A DNA stretch of 12,720 nucleotides, taken from positions 1 through 12,720 of the forward strand of contig PXQK01000107.1 in assembly GCA_003022085.1 (NCBI GenBank), in the 5' to 3' direction. Of this stretch, positions 1-6,698 are shown piece after piece (position 1 is the first letter of the stretch; every line of letters starts with the position of its first letter). Origin of the DNA: Halobacteriales archaeon QH_10_65_19. GTDB lineage: Archaea > Halobacteriota > Halobacteria > Halobacteriales > Haloarculaceae. The notes under the pieces are model-generated. The model saw only the letters and a program-made list of their open reading frames with translations, ran no database searches and was not told where the DNA came from. A program made the position numbers and the translations under genes.

Positions 1-86
1 CACCGACGCTGAAAGGCTACATCCGGAGAGGAGTTTTCACGACCGACAAACCGAATATCTGGACACACGTAATCGGTAGAGATTTA

Positions 87-101
87 TCCCAATCACTGGG
101 A
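87..101 (-). terminator. Possible terminator hairpin after the signal peptidase gene
   Basis: TCCCA (87-91) and TGGGA (97-101) form a 5-bp inverted repeat around a 5-base loop. Read on the minus strand it lies about 20 bases past the signal peptidase stop codon and is followed by an A/T-rich run (TAAATC). This is the right place for transcript ending, but the stem is short and archaeal termination mostly depends on T-rich tracts, so the call is weak. Bases 1-86 hold no gene I can support. Confidence 0.3.
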
Positions 102-120
102 GGATGGTCGTCGGAGGTGG

Positions 121-1257
121 TTAGAGCCAGGGGAAGCCACCCCGCCGCTTCCGGGACCGGCCTCGCGTGCGGATGCGGCCGGTCCCGAGGAACAGGCGCG
201 TGCCGACGTAGAACGGCAGTCCGACCACCAGGTTCACCGCCAGCAGCGGCAGCCAGGGGTGGACATCGTGCAGCGCGAACAGCACGCCGGACGGGAGCAC
301 CTGGAGGTACCGGTGTTCGGTTACGTAGTACTGGAAGAAGCCGGTTTCGGTCGGCGTCGTGATCGTCACCGTCGCGTTGACCGTCTCACCGGACGGGACA
401 ACCGCCCGGGAGGGCTCGACTGCGACGTCCTCGCCCCCAGGTTCGAGCACGACAGCGGTCGAGATGAATCCACCGTTGCCCACCACGTAGGGGAGCGTGT
501 CGCTCGTGCCCTGGCGGATTGTCGTCGGGTTGTCACTGTCGAACTCGGCGCTGACGATCCCGTACTCCTGTGTTCCGGCGGGCACGAGCATCGCCGCCAT
601 CGCGGCGACGACGACTACCAGCGCGAGCGCGATGGCGATCAGGTTCACACTCATCCCGTCGTCCCGCCCGCGGCTGCGCTCCCGCTGGTTGTCGTCTTCG
701 AACACCCCGAGGAAGAGGTACAGCCCCACTGTGATGGCGAACACGAGATACCCCAGCCCCTGGGTGCCAAGCAGTGCTCTTGTCCCGAGGATCTGTGCAA
801 GTGTCTGCTGGATCGACTGGAGGGTTGACTGGATCCCCTCCACTGCGGCGCCGAGCGCGGGGACAACAAACACCTCACCGGTCGGCTGCCAGGCGACGGC
901 GACGATTGTCGCGTCCTGGACGGGCGGTTCGCCGGAGTCCTGGTCGGTGAAGGGGTTCGCGTCCCCGCGCGTGATGTACCCTCGTTCTGTCTCGTCAACG
1001 ACCCGGTGGGTCGTGAGCCCCCCGCCCTCGATCTGGTTGGCTTCGTAGACAACGACGTCACCGGGTTCGACAGAGCCGGTGATCGCCGGCGGAACCGCGA
1101 CGAACCCGTCGCCGGCAGACAGCGTCGGCTCCATGCTGCCGCTCGTCACGTAGCTGAACAGGATCGGCTGTCCGAGCACCTGCCCAAGTACCAGCGCAAC
1201 TACCACGAGTACGATCAGCAGCTGCACAACCAGCCAGAGGGCCCGTCGTGGTGTCAT
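121..1257 (-). CDS. Signal peptidase I (archaeal S26B type) with C-terminal extracytoplasmic domain
   Basis: This 378-residue membrane serine protease is predicted to cleave signal peptides from exported proteins on the outer face of the membrane. A TM helix (about 7-29) precedes the catalytic motif SGSMEPT with Ser41. LTTHRVV carries His84, which replaces the bacterial Lys as in S26B enzymes, and RGDANPFTDQD carries the conserved Asp region (99-105). Two more TM helices follow (about 166-186 and 203-225). Residues about 230-320 look like a beta-sandwich domain with alternating hydrophobic and Thr/Val-rich strands, then a last TM (about 336-357) and a basic tail. This C-terminal half is far longer than a minimal SPase. 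The start ATG overlaps the upstream stop (ATGA, 1254-1257), so the two genes are translationally coupled. Substrate range is unknown; it may be a specialised rather than housekeeping SPase. Confidence 0.9.
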   Translation of the reverse strand: MTPRRALWLVVQLLIVLVVVALVLGQVLGQPILFSYVTSGSMEPTLSAGDGFVAVPPAITGSVEPGDVVVYEANQIEGGGLTTHRVVDETERGYITRGDANPFTDQDSGEPPVQDATIVAVAWQPTGEVFVVPALGAAVEGIQSTLQSIQQTLAQILGTRALLGTQGLGYLVFAITVGLYLFLGVFEDDNQRERSRGRDDGMSVNLIAIALALVVVVAAMAAMLVPAGTQEYGIVSAEFDSDNPTTIRQGTSDTLPYVVGNGGFISTAVVLEPGGEDVAVEPSRAVVPSGETVNATVTITTPTETGFFQYYVTEHRYLQVLPSGVLFALHDVHPWLPLLAVNLVVGLPFYVGTRLFLGTGRIRTRGRSRKRRGGFPWL

Positions 1258-2087
1258 CGGTACGAGCCGCTGAACACCCGCGCGCCACAGGAGCCACAGT
1301 CGACCGAGACGCTGACGACGTCGCCCGTACAGCAGGACTTGCGCACGTCCTCGACCTGTTCGAGGTCGGCCTCGCAGACGGGACACTCCTGGAGAAACGC
1401 CCGCAGCCCGGCGAGCAGTTCCGTCCGCTGGCGGTCGCCGAGAGCGTCCCAGTTCCCCAGACACTCCGCGAGCGTCGGCTCGGCCGCCAGGTCGGCGTAG
1501 AACGCCGCGTCGGACGTCCACTCCGCGATCAGATCCCCCTCGTAGGTGACGCCGAACTGGTCCTCGTCGACGAACGACAGTGCCGCCGGGTCGACGTCCA
1601 GTACCGTCGCGAGGTGGCCGGCAGCCCGCTCGTCGTCCGCGCGGAACTGCCGGATCCGGCGCCACCAGACGTCGCTGAACTCGTCGGTGAGACAGAGGTC
1701 GTCCTCGTCCGCACACGGCTCGACGACGCCGGCCGAACTGAGCAGCTCCTCGGTCCCCGTGTCGTCGGCGTCCGTCGCGTCCACCGCACTCCCCTGTGTA
1801 GCGGCGTCGTGGGCGGCCACGTCCTTGCCGAACGCGCGCAGTACCCGGTCCGGGAAGTATCGCTGGGTCAACTCGGGCGTACCCGGTACGAGGTACCCAC
1901 GGAGATAGATCGCGGCGACGGAGATACCCAGTACGAGGAGCCCGCCGACTGGACGCCAGCTCACGCCAACGACGGCGGCGAGGGCACCCGCGAGCACCGC
2001 GTTGACGGCCGTGCACGGGAGACACCGGTTCCTGCCGGTGTACTCCGGCTGTCTGAACCGTTCGACAGTGTGCCTGATTCGATTCAT
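1254..2087 (-). CDS. Membrane protein with Cys-rich N-terminus and C-terminal zinc-knuckle motif, coupled to the signal peptidase
   Basis: This 277-residue protein has no assigned function. It begins with a short basic segment and a distinctive PEYTGRNRCLPCTAVN motif (Cys22, Cys25), which I recall as recurrent in haloarchaeal membrane proteins. Two TM helices follow (about 27-43 and 47-64), then an acidic linker (90-135). A soluble region ends in paired cysteines: CPVC at 235-238, Cys252-Cys253 and CGSC at 264-267. This is a likely metal-binding knuckle. The stop overlaps the signal peptidase start by 4 bases, so the two probably act together, perhaps as a membrane partner. The chosen ATG at 2087 keeps the usual short lead before PEYTG. 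Alternatives are ATG 2114 and GTG 2132, and no promoter decides between them. Confidence 0.75.
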   Translation of the reverse strand: MNRIRHTVERFRQPEYTGRNRCLPCTAVNAVLAGALAAVVGVSWRPVGGLLVLGISVAAIYLRGYLVPGTPELTQRYFPDRVLRAFGKDVAAHDAATQGSAVDATDADDTGTEELLSSAGVVEPCADEDDLCLTDEFSDVWWRRIRQFRADDERAAGHLATVLDVDPAALSFVDEDQFGVTYEGDLIAEWTSDAAFYADLAAEPTLAECLGNWDALGDRQRTELLAGLRAFLQECPVCEADLEQVEDVRKSCCTGDVVSVSVDCGSCGARVFSGSYR

Positions 2088-2209
2088 TGGTCTGTCGAAC
2101 CTGTTGGTGTTCATCCCACATGTATGTTTCACTGATTACAGCGCTCGCCCCCCGTTCAGGGGGTAGCAGTTGGACTATCGCGATCATCCTGACTTCGTTT
2201 AGGGACCTC

Positions 2210-2245
2210 CTGAAACAGTTCCGGCGACTGGGACGGCAGTTTCAG
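2210..2245. repeat. 7-bp inverted repeat between the DUF2070 gene and the Cys-rich membrane gene
   Basis: CTGAAAC (2210-2216) pairs with GTTTCAG (2239-2245), half-site centres 29 bases apart. It lies in the 2133-2313 gap that should hold the promoter of the Cys-rich membrane protein and signal peptidase pair. An inverted repeat of this size is roughly expected once by chance in a gap this long, so it is only a possible operator. The gap also holds a weak GGAGA/TCTCC hairpin (2278-2282 and 2295-2299) just past the DUF2070 stop. I see no other feature there. Confidence 0.2.
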
Positions 2246-2313
2246 TGTCGGAAAAGCGGCCAGTTATCAACGTAAACGGAGAGCGAGCGGACCGTCTCCG
2301 CGCGGTTCAAGGC

Positions 2314-4188
2314 TCAGAATGGCACGTTCTCGGCCACGAAGAAAATGAGGACCGAGACGGAGATCACGCCGACGATGAAGGCAGCGGCAAGGCCGGTGGC
2401 CATGGGGACCATCGCGTTGGCGTGGCTGGCGAGCGTCTCGGTGCGGTCGTTGCCGAAGACGGTCACTTCCGTCCGCTCGGTCGCCATACCCGCCTCGACG
2501 GACTCCAGGTCGTCGATCGCCGCCGCGACCAGCGACTCTACGAGGTCGACGAGGGCGTCGTCGGGAATCTCCGCACCGACCTGGTTCTCGGCGTCGACGG
2601 TGTTGACAGCGTGGTTGTCGCTGGTCATCACCTCTGCAGTGTCGACGCGGCCGAGCGAGTCGAGCATGTGCTCGCGGAGGCCGGGCTCCATGTTGTTGCC
2701 GTCGACAAGGACGTAGGCAGTCAGGTGGTCGTCGATTTCGAGCACCGCCACGCGGATGCCGAGGGGGCCGATCCCCTCCTCGGGCTCCCAGGGCGTCCTG
2801 TCCCAGGCCGTCCCGAGCTTGAGCGGGTGCTGCTCCAGGCCCGCGAGACGCTCGCCGATCCGTCCGGCGCCCACGATCAGGTCGAAGGAGTGGTAACTGC
2901 CCGGCACGACGTGACCGATGTCGTCGCCCTCGAGGCCGTCGTTGCAGTTGTGTGCGTCGGCAAGTAACACGTCGTCGATCCCGTCAGAGCGGGCTTCCGA
3001 GGCGGCGGCCAGGCCGACAGCGTACTCGACGTCGTCCGTACACGCCGGCGAGAAGGTGTTGACGAGGAAGGCGCTGTCACCGAAGGCATGACCGGTCAGC
3101 GTGGCGTCCTCCTCCGTAGTGCGGACGCCCCGGGTCGCCGTGTCGGTGTACTCGACCCCCTCGATGGCGCGCTGGGCTGTCGCACAGATGGTGTCGACAT
3201 CGCGCTTGGTGACCAGGTTGAAGTCGTGCCCTGCCGTGGCGTGTGGAGCGAAGCTCAGGGCGTCGGTCGACTCGGCCAGATGGACCGGGAGGCTGCCGCC
3301 GCCGATGTCGCCCAACGGCCCCGGGTGGATCATCGGCAGCGTGAACCGCGCTTTCTCCTGGCCCTCGGGCCGGCGAAACGAGAGGACTGTCACCGGAACA
3401 ACCGCCCTCTCGCCGATCTCCTGGAAAAAATCCTCGAGTTCGCGCGAGTCCTCCGCAAGGTGGCCGATGAACCCCTGGACGAAGTCGAGCACCGAGACGT
3501 CCAGCGACGACTGCCAGGGCCGGTCGACGATGGACAGGAACACCAGTACCGCCGCTGCGTGGACGAGACAGGTGATCCCGAGCAGGACGAAATCGAACGG
3601 GTAGATACTGTACTGGAGTTCGAGCTCCGTGTGTTCGGGCCGGGCGAAAAACGTCTCCAGGAACGGCCCTCCGACCTGGAGATAGTAGAGCGTCCCGCTG
3701 TAGACGAACAGCAACACTGCCGCGGCGAGCGTCTGGATGCTGGCCGGAAACACCGCCCGAAGCAGGCTCCGGGTGGAGGTCGCCAGGATGACGAACAGGC
3801 GGAGCGCGAAGACGGCAGCCAGCGCCACCAGCAACGCGTCGAGGACGAACTCCTGGGTGAGCCCCAACAGCGCCGACACCAGCACCGCGATCACCAGCAC
3901 GGCGACGATGAGGAATTCACAGATCAGCGCCAGCAGCGACGCGCGGTCGCTCGTCAGCCGCCCGCCGAACGCGCTGTCGACGGGCACTGTGAGGACGCTC
4001 GCCGCGACCGTCGGGAGGCCGATAAAGAAGATCCCCCGCGAGGCGTCGTCGAGGGGGTACGCCGAGTCGAAGGCGAGGATACCCGTGAGTGCGGCGAGGG
4101 CGAGCGACAGCGCGAGACTGGAGTACCACCGCGGAATCCTGAAGATGTACCGCGACAGCCCCGCAAGGTTGCTCTGTGTTGTCGTCAC
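2314..4188 (-). CDS. DUF2070 family integral membrane protein
   Basis: This 624-residue archaeal membrane protein belongs, by its motifs, to the DUF2070 family, whose function is not established. Residues about 20-225 contain a series of TM helices (roughly 23-40, 52-70, 85-108, 115-137, 148-170 and 198-220). A large soluble domain follows, carrying the family signatures HPGPLGDIGGG (288-298), DAHN (411-414) and the segment around DNHAVNT (524-530). A final TM lies at about 596-618. The His and Asp positions hint at a metal-dependent hydrolase-like soluble domain, but that is inference. The GTG at 4188 is preferred because a TTTAA box lies 27-31 bases upstream, as for a leaderless message. 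An in-frame start at 4242 would add 18 non-conserved-looking residues. Confidence 0.88.
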   Translation of the reverse strand: MTTTQSNLAGLSRYIFRIPRWYSSLALSLALAALTGILAFDSAYPLDDASRGIFFIGLPTVAASVLTVPVDSAFGGRLTSDRASLLALICEFLIVAVLVIAVLVSALLGLTQEFVLDALLVALAAVFALRLFVILATSTRSLLRAVFPASIQTLAAAVLLFVYSGTLYYLQVGGPFLETFFARPEHTELELQYSIYPFDFVLLGITCLVHAAAVLVFLSIVDRPWQSSLDVSVLDFVQGFIGHLAEDSRELEDFFQEIGERAVVPVTVLSFRRPEGQEKARFTLPMIHPGPLGDIGGGSLPVHLAESTDALSFAPHATAGHDFNLVTKRDVDTICATAQRAIEGVEYTDTATRGVRTTEEDATLTGHAFGDSAFLVNTFSPACTDDVEYAVGLAAASEARSDGIDDVLLADAHNCNDGLEGDDIGHVVPGSYHSFDLIVGAGRIGERLAGLEQHPLKLGTAWDRTPWEPEEGIGPLGIRVAVLEIDDHLTAYVLVDGNNMEPGLREHMLDSLGRVDTAEVMTSDNHAVNTVDAENQVGAEIPDDALVDLVESLVAAAIDDLESVEAGMATERTEVTVFGNDRTETLASHANAMVPMATGLAAAFIVGVISVSVLIFFVAENVPF

Positions 4189-4214
4189 TTGTATACTGAC
4201 AGGTGTGCCCACGG

Positions 4215-4219
4215 TTAAA
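4215..4219 (-). promoter_or_regulatory. TATA-like box for the DUF2070 gene
   Basis: On the minus strand the sequence CTTTAACC has its TTTAA core at 4215-4219, 27-31 bases before the GTG at 4188. This spacing fits archaeal TBP binding with transcription starting at or next to the start codon. It supports the shorter start and a leaderless transcript. Confidence 0.5.
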
Positions 4220-4263
4220 GATGTATGGTTCGTTGCCGCCACAGAAACTGCACACGAGTGTCG

Positions 4264-4971
4264 TCAATCGCGGACGGCACCGAGTGCTGCGCGCGTCCCG
4301 TCGACGCCGTTCGCCAGCAGGGCCTTCGGAAACGACCGGCGAGCACCGTCGAGTGCCGACTCGAGCGCGTCCGCGGCGTGGTCGGTGACGGGCTCACCGT
4401 GACCCACGAGGACCCGTTCCGGTTCTAACCCCGCGAGCTCCACCGGTGGCTGGAGCCGGCGGAGGTAGCTCAGCCCGAGCCGTTCGTCGCCGACCCGGTG
4501 TACCTCGCAGGTCCCCATCGAGTCCGGGGCGACGAGCGTCGCAGTCGGCTCGTGGTACAGGAACACCTCCTGCCACAGTGGGAACGGCCGGCAGGGAAAG
4601 GTGTGAAACCCTGCGGCCGGACCCCCGGGTGCGACTGTGTACCGCTCGATTGGCGCGTCGACCCGCTCGTCGACGCGGTCCATCCACGTGGGGACCGAGA
4701 CGGAGACGTCGTGCCGCCGTGCTATCGCGCCGGCGTCGCGGGCGTGGTACGCCGAGAGAACGGCGACGCCTGCGACCTCGCCGAGTGACGCGACCAGTTC
4801 GTCGACTGTCGGCGCGTCCAGCGGGTCGAGCAGCCAGACGCCCGCGTCAGTCCCCAGTGCGTGGCTCGCGCGCTGGGACTTCTCGCCGGGGTGGGAAATC
4901 CAGCTGACGCCGTCCTCCCACTCGGCCGTGACCTGTGCCTCCTCCGTGACGCCGCGCTCGTACATCTCCAT
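4264..4971 (-). CDS. MBL-fold-like protein with degenerate metal site
   Basis: This 235-residue protein has the layout of a metallo-beta-lactamase fold: an N-terminal beta segment, a helix after VLSAYHARDAGAIA, then a distal Asp (150, APDSMG) and His191 in LVGHGEPV. The canonical HxHxDH loop is reduced to YHARDA (75-80), leaving only Asp79 in register, and WMDRVDER (97-104) follows. The enzyme may therefore bind one metal, use other ligands, or be a pseudoenzyme. The 3' end lies 75 bases from the DUF2070 start on the same strand, but DUF2070 seems to have its own promoter. Two ATGs (4971 and 4965) are possible. GGAGG (4975-4979) is too close to the first and well spaced for the second, while a TTTGTG box 28 bases up fits leaderless use of the first. 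Confidence 0.75.
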   Translation of the reverse strand: MEMYERGVTEEAQVTAEWEDGVSWISHPGEKSQRASHALGTDAGVWLLDPLDAPTVDELVASLGEVAGVAVLSAYHARDAGAIARRHDVSVSVPTWMDRVDERVDAPIERYTVAPGGPAAGFHTFPCRPFPLWQEVFLYHEPTATLVAPDSMGTCEVHRVGDERLGLSYLRRLQPPVELAGLEPERVLVGHGEPVTDHAADALESALDGARRSFPKALLANGVDGTRAALGAVRD

Positions 4972-5020
4972 GCGCCTCCGTCGTCGCGGCACTCACAAAG
5001 GGTATTCGCACTGGTGGTGT

Positions 5021-5053
5021 GGCGGTGTCATTTCACCGGGGGAAAACACCGCC
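5021..5053. promoter_or_regulatory. 8-bp inverted repeat in divergent promoter region (candidate operator)
   Basis: GGCGGTGT (5021-5028) and ACACCGCC (5046-5053) are perfect inverted copies with half-site starts 25 bases apart. They lie in the 128-base gap between the divergent MBL-like and zinc-ribbon genes. A near copy, GGTGGTGT (5013-5020), abuts the left arm directly. A dimeric regulator could bind here and affect both genes. The arms could also form an RNA hairpin, but no T tract follows. Confidence 0.35.
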
Positions 5054-5099
5054 GTGCGAACGGCGTTAGCGTGAAGCCGCTGGCGGCCCACAGTCGTGT

Positions 5100-5396
5100 A
5101 TGGCCGAGGTCACGGGTCCGGAGCTCGCCTTTCGCCTCTTCGTGGCAGGGGTCAGTGTACTCGGCCCGACCGTGCTGTACTTCGGGCTCTGTCGGTTTCT
5201 CGAGTGGCTCAGGGACGACGAACTCGTCGAGCACCTCGCCGCCCAGGGGGTTATCGAACACCCCGAGATGACGACCGAAGAAGTCCTCGAGAAGGTTGCG
5301 GATACCGGGTCGGCCCCGCGACGCTGTACACGCTGTGGCGCGCGCAACGCCTCCGGGGCGTCGGCCTGCCGCAACTGCTCGACCAGCCTGGAGTAG
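5100..5396 (+). CDS. Small one-TM zinc-ribbon protein
   Basis: This 98-residue protein has a TM helix (about 12-32), an amphipathic acidic middle (33-68) and a C-terminal zinc ribbon with CTRCG (Cys76, Cys79) and CRNC (Cys90, Cys93). The ribbon should lie in the cytoplasm if the N-terminus is outside. The family is common in haloarchaea, but the function is unknown; such ribbons often mediate protein or nucleic-acid contacts. It diverges from the MBL-like gene. Its stop lies only 2 bases from the stop of the convergent TrmB gene, leaving no room for separate terminators. The ATG at 5100 is the first in frame and gives a sensible N-terminus. Confidence 0.8.
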   Translation: MAEVTGPELAFRLFVAGVSVLGPTVLYFGLCRFLEWLRDDELVEHLAAQGVIEHPEMTTEEVLEKVADTGSAPRRCTRCGARNASGASACRNCSTSLE

Positions 5397-5398
5397 CG

Positions 5399-6481
5399 TT
5401 ACTCCACGGAGAGGATCTGCATGCGGTGGGCCTCGACCTCCTCGATCATCGCGCCCCAGCCGCCGACCTCGACCACGCCGTTGTCCGTCTCGAGGAGCAT
5501 GGCGACCTGTCCGCCGTACGTCGCAATCTGATCCGTTCCCTCGTGCTTGGATCCGCTGATGATAATCTCGGAAACGGTTCCCTCGACCGTCCGGTCCCGG
5601 CCAGTTTCGGTGTTGTACCCGTCGACGCGCACCCGGACGGTCGCGCCCTCTTTGAGGAGCGGCGCCACGTCACGGACGCAGTACCGGATGTCGATGTAGT
5701 CGGCACTGTCGTTCTCGGCCGACTCCCGGTAGTACGACTCCCAGATGTCCCACTGCGTGGTCAGGAAAAACCAGTGGAAGACGTAGGTATGTGTCCGGTC
5801 GTCGACGAGGATTCCGTACACGTTGGCCGACCCCGCGTGGGGGACGAAGCAGGCTTTCGTCCGGTCGACGGTCACCACGAACGGCGAAGGCAGGTTCCGG
5901 TAGCGGACCTCCGACGCCACCTCCGAAACGTCCTCGACCGGGGGCAGCGTCTCCGACCCGGTTCCGTTGTCGGTGAAAATCGAGAGCTTCACGCTCGCAC
6001 CGTTGTGCTTTGCCGTCTTCAGCGCGGGCCGGAGCCGCTGGTAGTGGTCCAGGCTCATCGACGCCTCCACCTGGTTGTTCGCCTCTCGGATGAACTCGTC
6101 GGCCTTGTTCAGCACCGTCTCGAACCGCTTGACGATGCTGACCACGCCCTCGTCGATCGCCGGTTCCTCCCAGCGGTGCTCGATCTCGGTGGCGGCGTCG
6201 GTAAAGCGGGTCGCGCGCGTCTCGAGGTCCTCGCGCATCGTGTCGAGGTCGTGTGCCCGGGCGTGCAGCGAGTCCTGCTCGTACAGTTCGACGTACCCCG
6301 CGCTCTCGAGGTCCCGTAACACGTCGTAGATCCGCGGATCCGGGACGTTGCTCGCTTTCACGATGTCGGTCGCCGGTGCCGCGCCCAGTTCGAGAATCGC
6401 GACGTAGGCGTCGGCCTGGTAGGGCGAGAGGCCGGCCTCCTCCAGAACGCCGACGAGTTCGGAGCGGTCCACGGTCACCAC
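5399..6481 (-). CDS. TrmB family sugar-sensing transcriptional regulator
   Basis: This 360-residue protein has the full TrmB layout. An N-terminal winged helix (about 8-70, with LSPYQADAYVAILELG and a recognition region around VPDPRIYDVLRDLESAGY) is followed by a dimerising helix (about 75-120). A PLD-like effector domain (about 120-250) and a C-terminal beta domain of the sugar-binding kind (about 255-360) complete it. TrmB proteins bind sugars and switch between repression and activation of carbohydrate genes. Here it is divergent from the GH68 gene by 217 bases and one gene from GH32, so a sucrose- or fructan-related ligand is a reasonable inference. The start is one of clustered GTG codons (6481, 6478, 6472). 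A weak TTTCAC box lies about 26 bases before the first. Confidence 0.9.
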   Translation of the reverse strand: MVTVDRSELVGVLEEAGLSPYQADAYVAILELGAAPATDIVKASNVPDPRIYDVLRDLESAGYVELYEQDSLHARAHDLDTMREDLETRATRFTDAATEIEHRWEEPAIDEGVVSIVKRFETVLNKADEFIREANNQVEASMSLDHYQRLRPALKTAKHNGASVKLSIFTDNGTGSETLPPVEDVSEVASEVRYRNLPSPFVVTVDRTKACFVPHAGSANVYGILVDDRTHTYVFHWFFLTTQWDIWESYYRESAENDSADYIDIRYCVRDVAPLLKEGATVRVRVDGYNTETGRDRTVEGTVSEIIISGSKHEGTDQIATYGGQVAMLLETDNGVVEVGGWGAMIEEVEAHRMQILSVE

Positions 6482-6538
6482 CCCACCGAGCGGCGATCCG
6501 GGTGAAACCGCTGTGGTCCGACAGCCGTACAGCCAGTG

Positions 6539-6619
6539 GTACCGTCATACGGAACGACCGGGACGCACCTCCCTGATCTCGTCCGGCAGATCTGTCTCGC
6601 GGACCCCGTCCGACGGTAC
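6539..6619. repeat. Inverted repeat GTACCGTC/GACGGTAC in the TrmB-GH68 intergenic region
   Basis: GTACCGTC (6539-6546) and GACGGTAC (6612-6619) are perfect 8-bp inverted copies 73 bases apart, within the 217-base divergent regulatory region. A third GTAC (6527-6530) forms GTAC-N8-GTAC with the left arm. Paired distant sites could support looping by a TrmB-type regulator. In a region of this size one such match has perhaps a one-in-three chance of arising at random, so this is suggestive only. Confidence 0.3.
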
Positions 6620-6654
6620 AGTGTCAGAAGGACTCTCATTAAACTAGTCAATAA

Positions 6655-6685
6655 CACCAATTGTAAAAGATTTAGGGGGTTGGTG
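6655..6685 (+). promoter_or_regulatory. GH68 promoter: TATA-like box between inverted CACCAA/TTGGTG arms
   Basis: An A/T-rich stretch ends in AAAAGATTTA (6665-6674), whose TTTA lies 25-28 bases before the GH68 ATG at 6699. This is the expected TATA position for a leaderless message and supports that start. CACCAA (6655-6660) and TTGGTG (6680-6685) flank it symmetrically. A protein bound across these arms would cover the TATA box, so this is a candidate operator, unproven. Confidence 0.5.
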
Positions 6686-6698
6686 CGTAACGGGGGGT

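Noticed and set aside
104..124. Tiny plus-strand frame after GGGAGG (MVVGGG)
   Set aside because: It is six codons long and overlaps the end of the signal peptidase gene, with no supporting features.
911..919. GCGTCCTGG, matching the 3' end of tRNA-Arg, as a possible att copy
   Set aside because: The match is only 9 bases, lies in the signal peptidase coding sequence, and there is no integrase or longer identity.
121..2187. A single minus-strand frame of 688 codons reaching past the signal peptidase
   Set aside because: Only the last 378 codons have signal peptidase content. The first part is Arg/Gly-rich and antisense-like and overlaps the real Cys-rich membrane gene in another frame.
3917..4267. 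A minus-strand frame starting MTTLVCSFCGGNEP, suggestive of a zinc-finger start
   Set aside because: After about 25 residues it becomes Arg-rich shadow sequence within DUF2070. The CxxC resemblance is short and probably chance.
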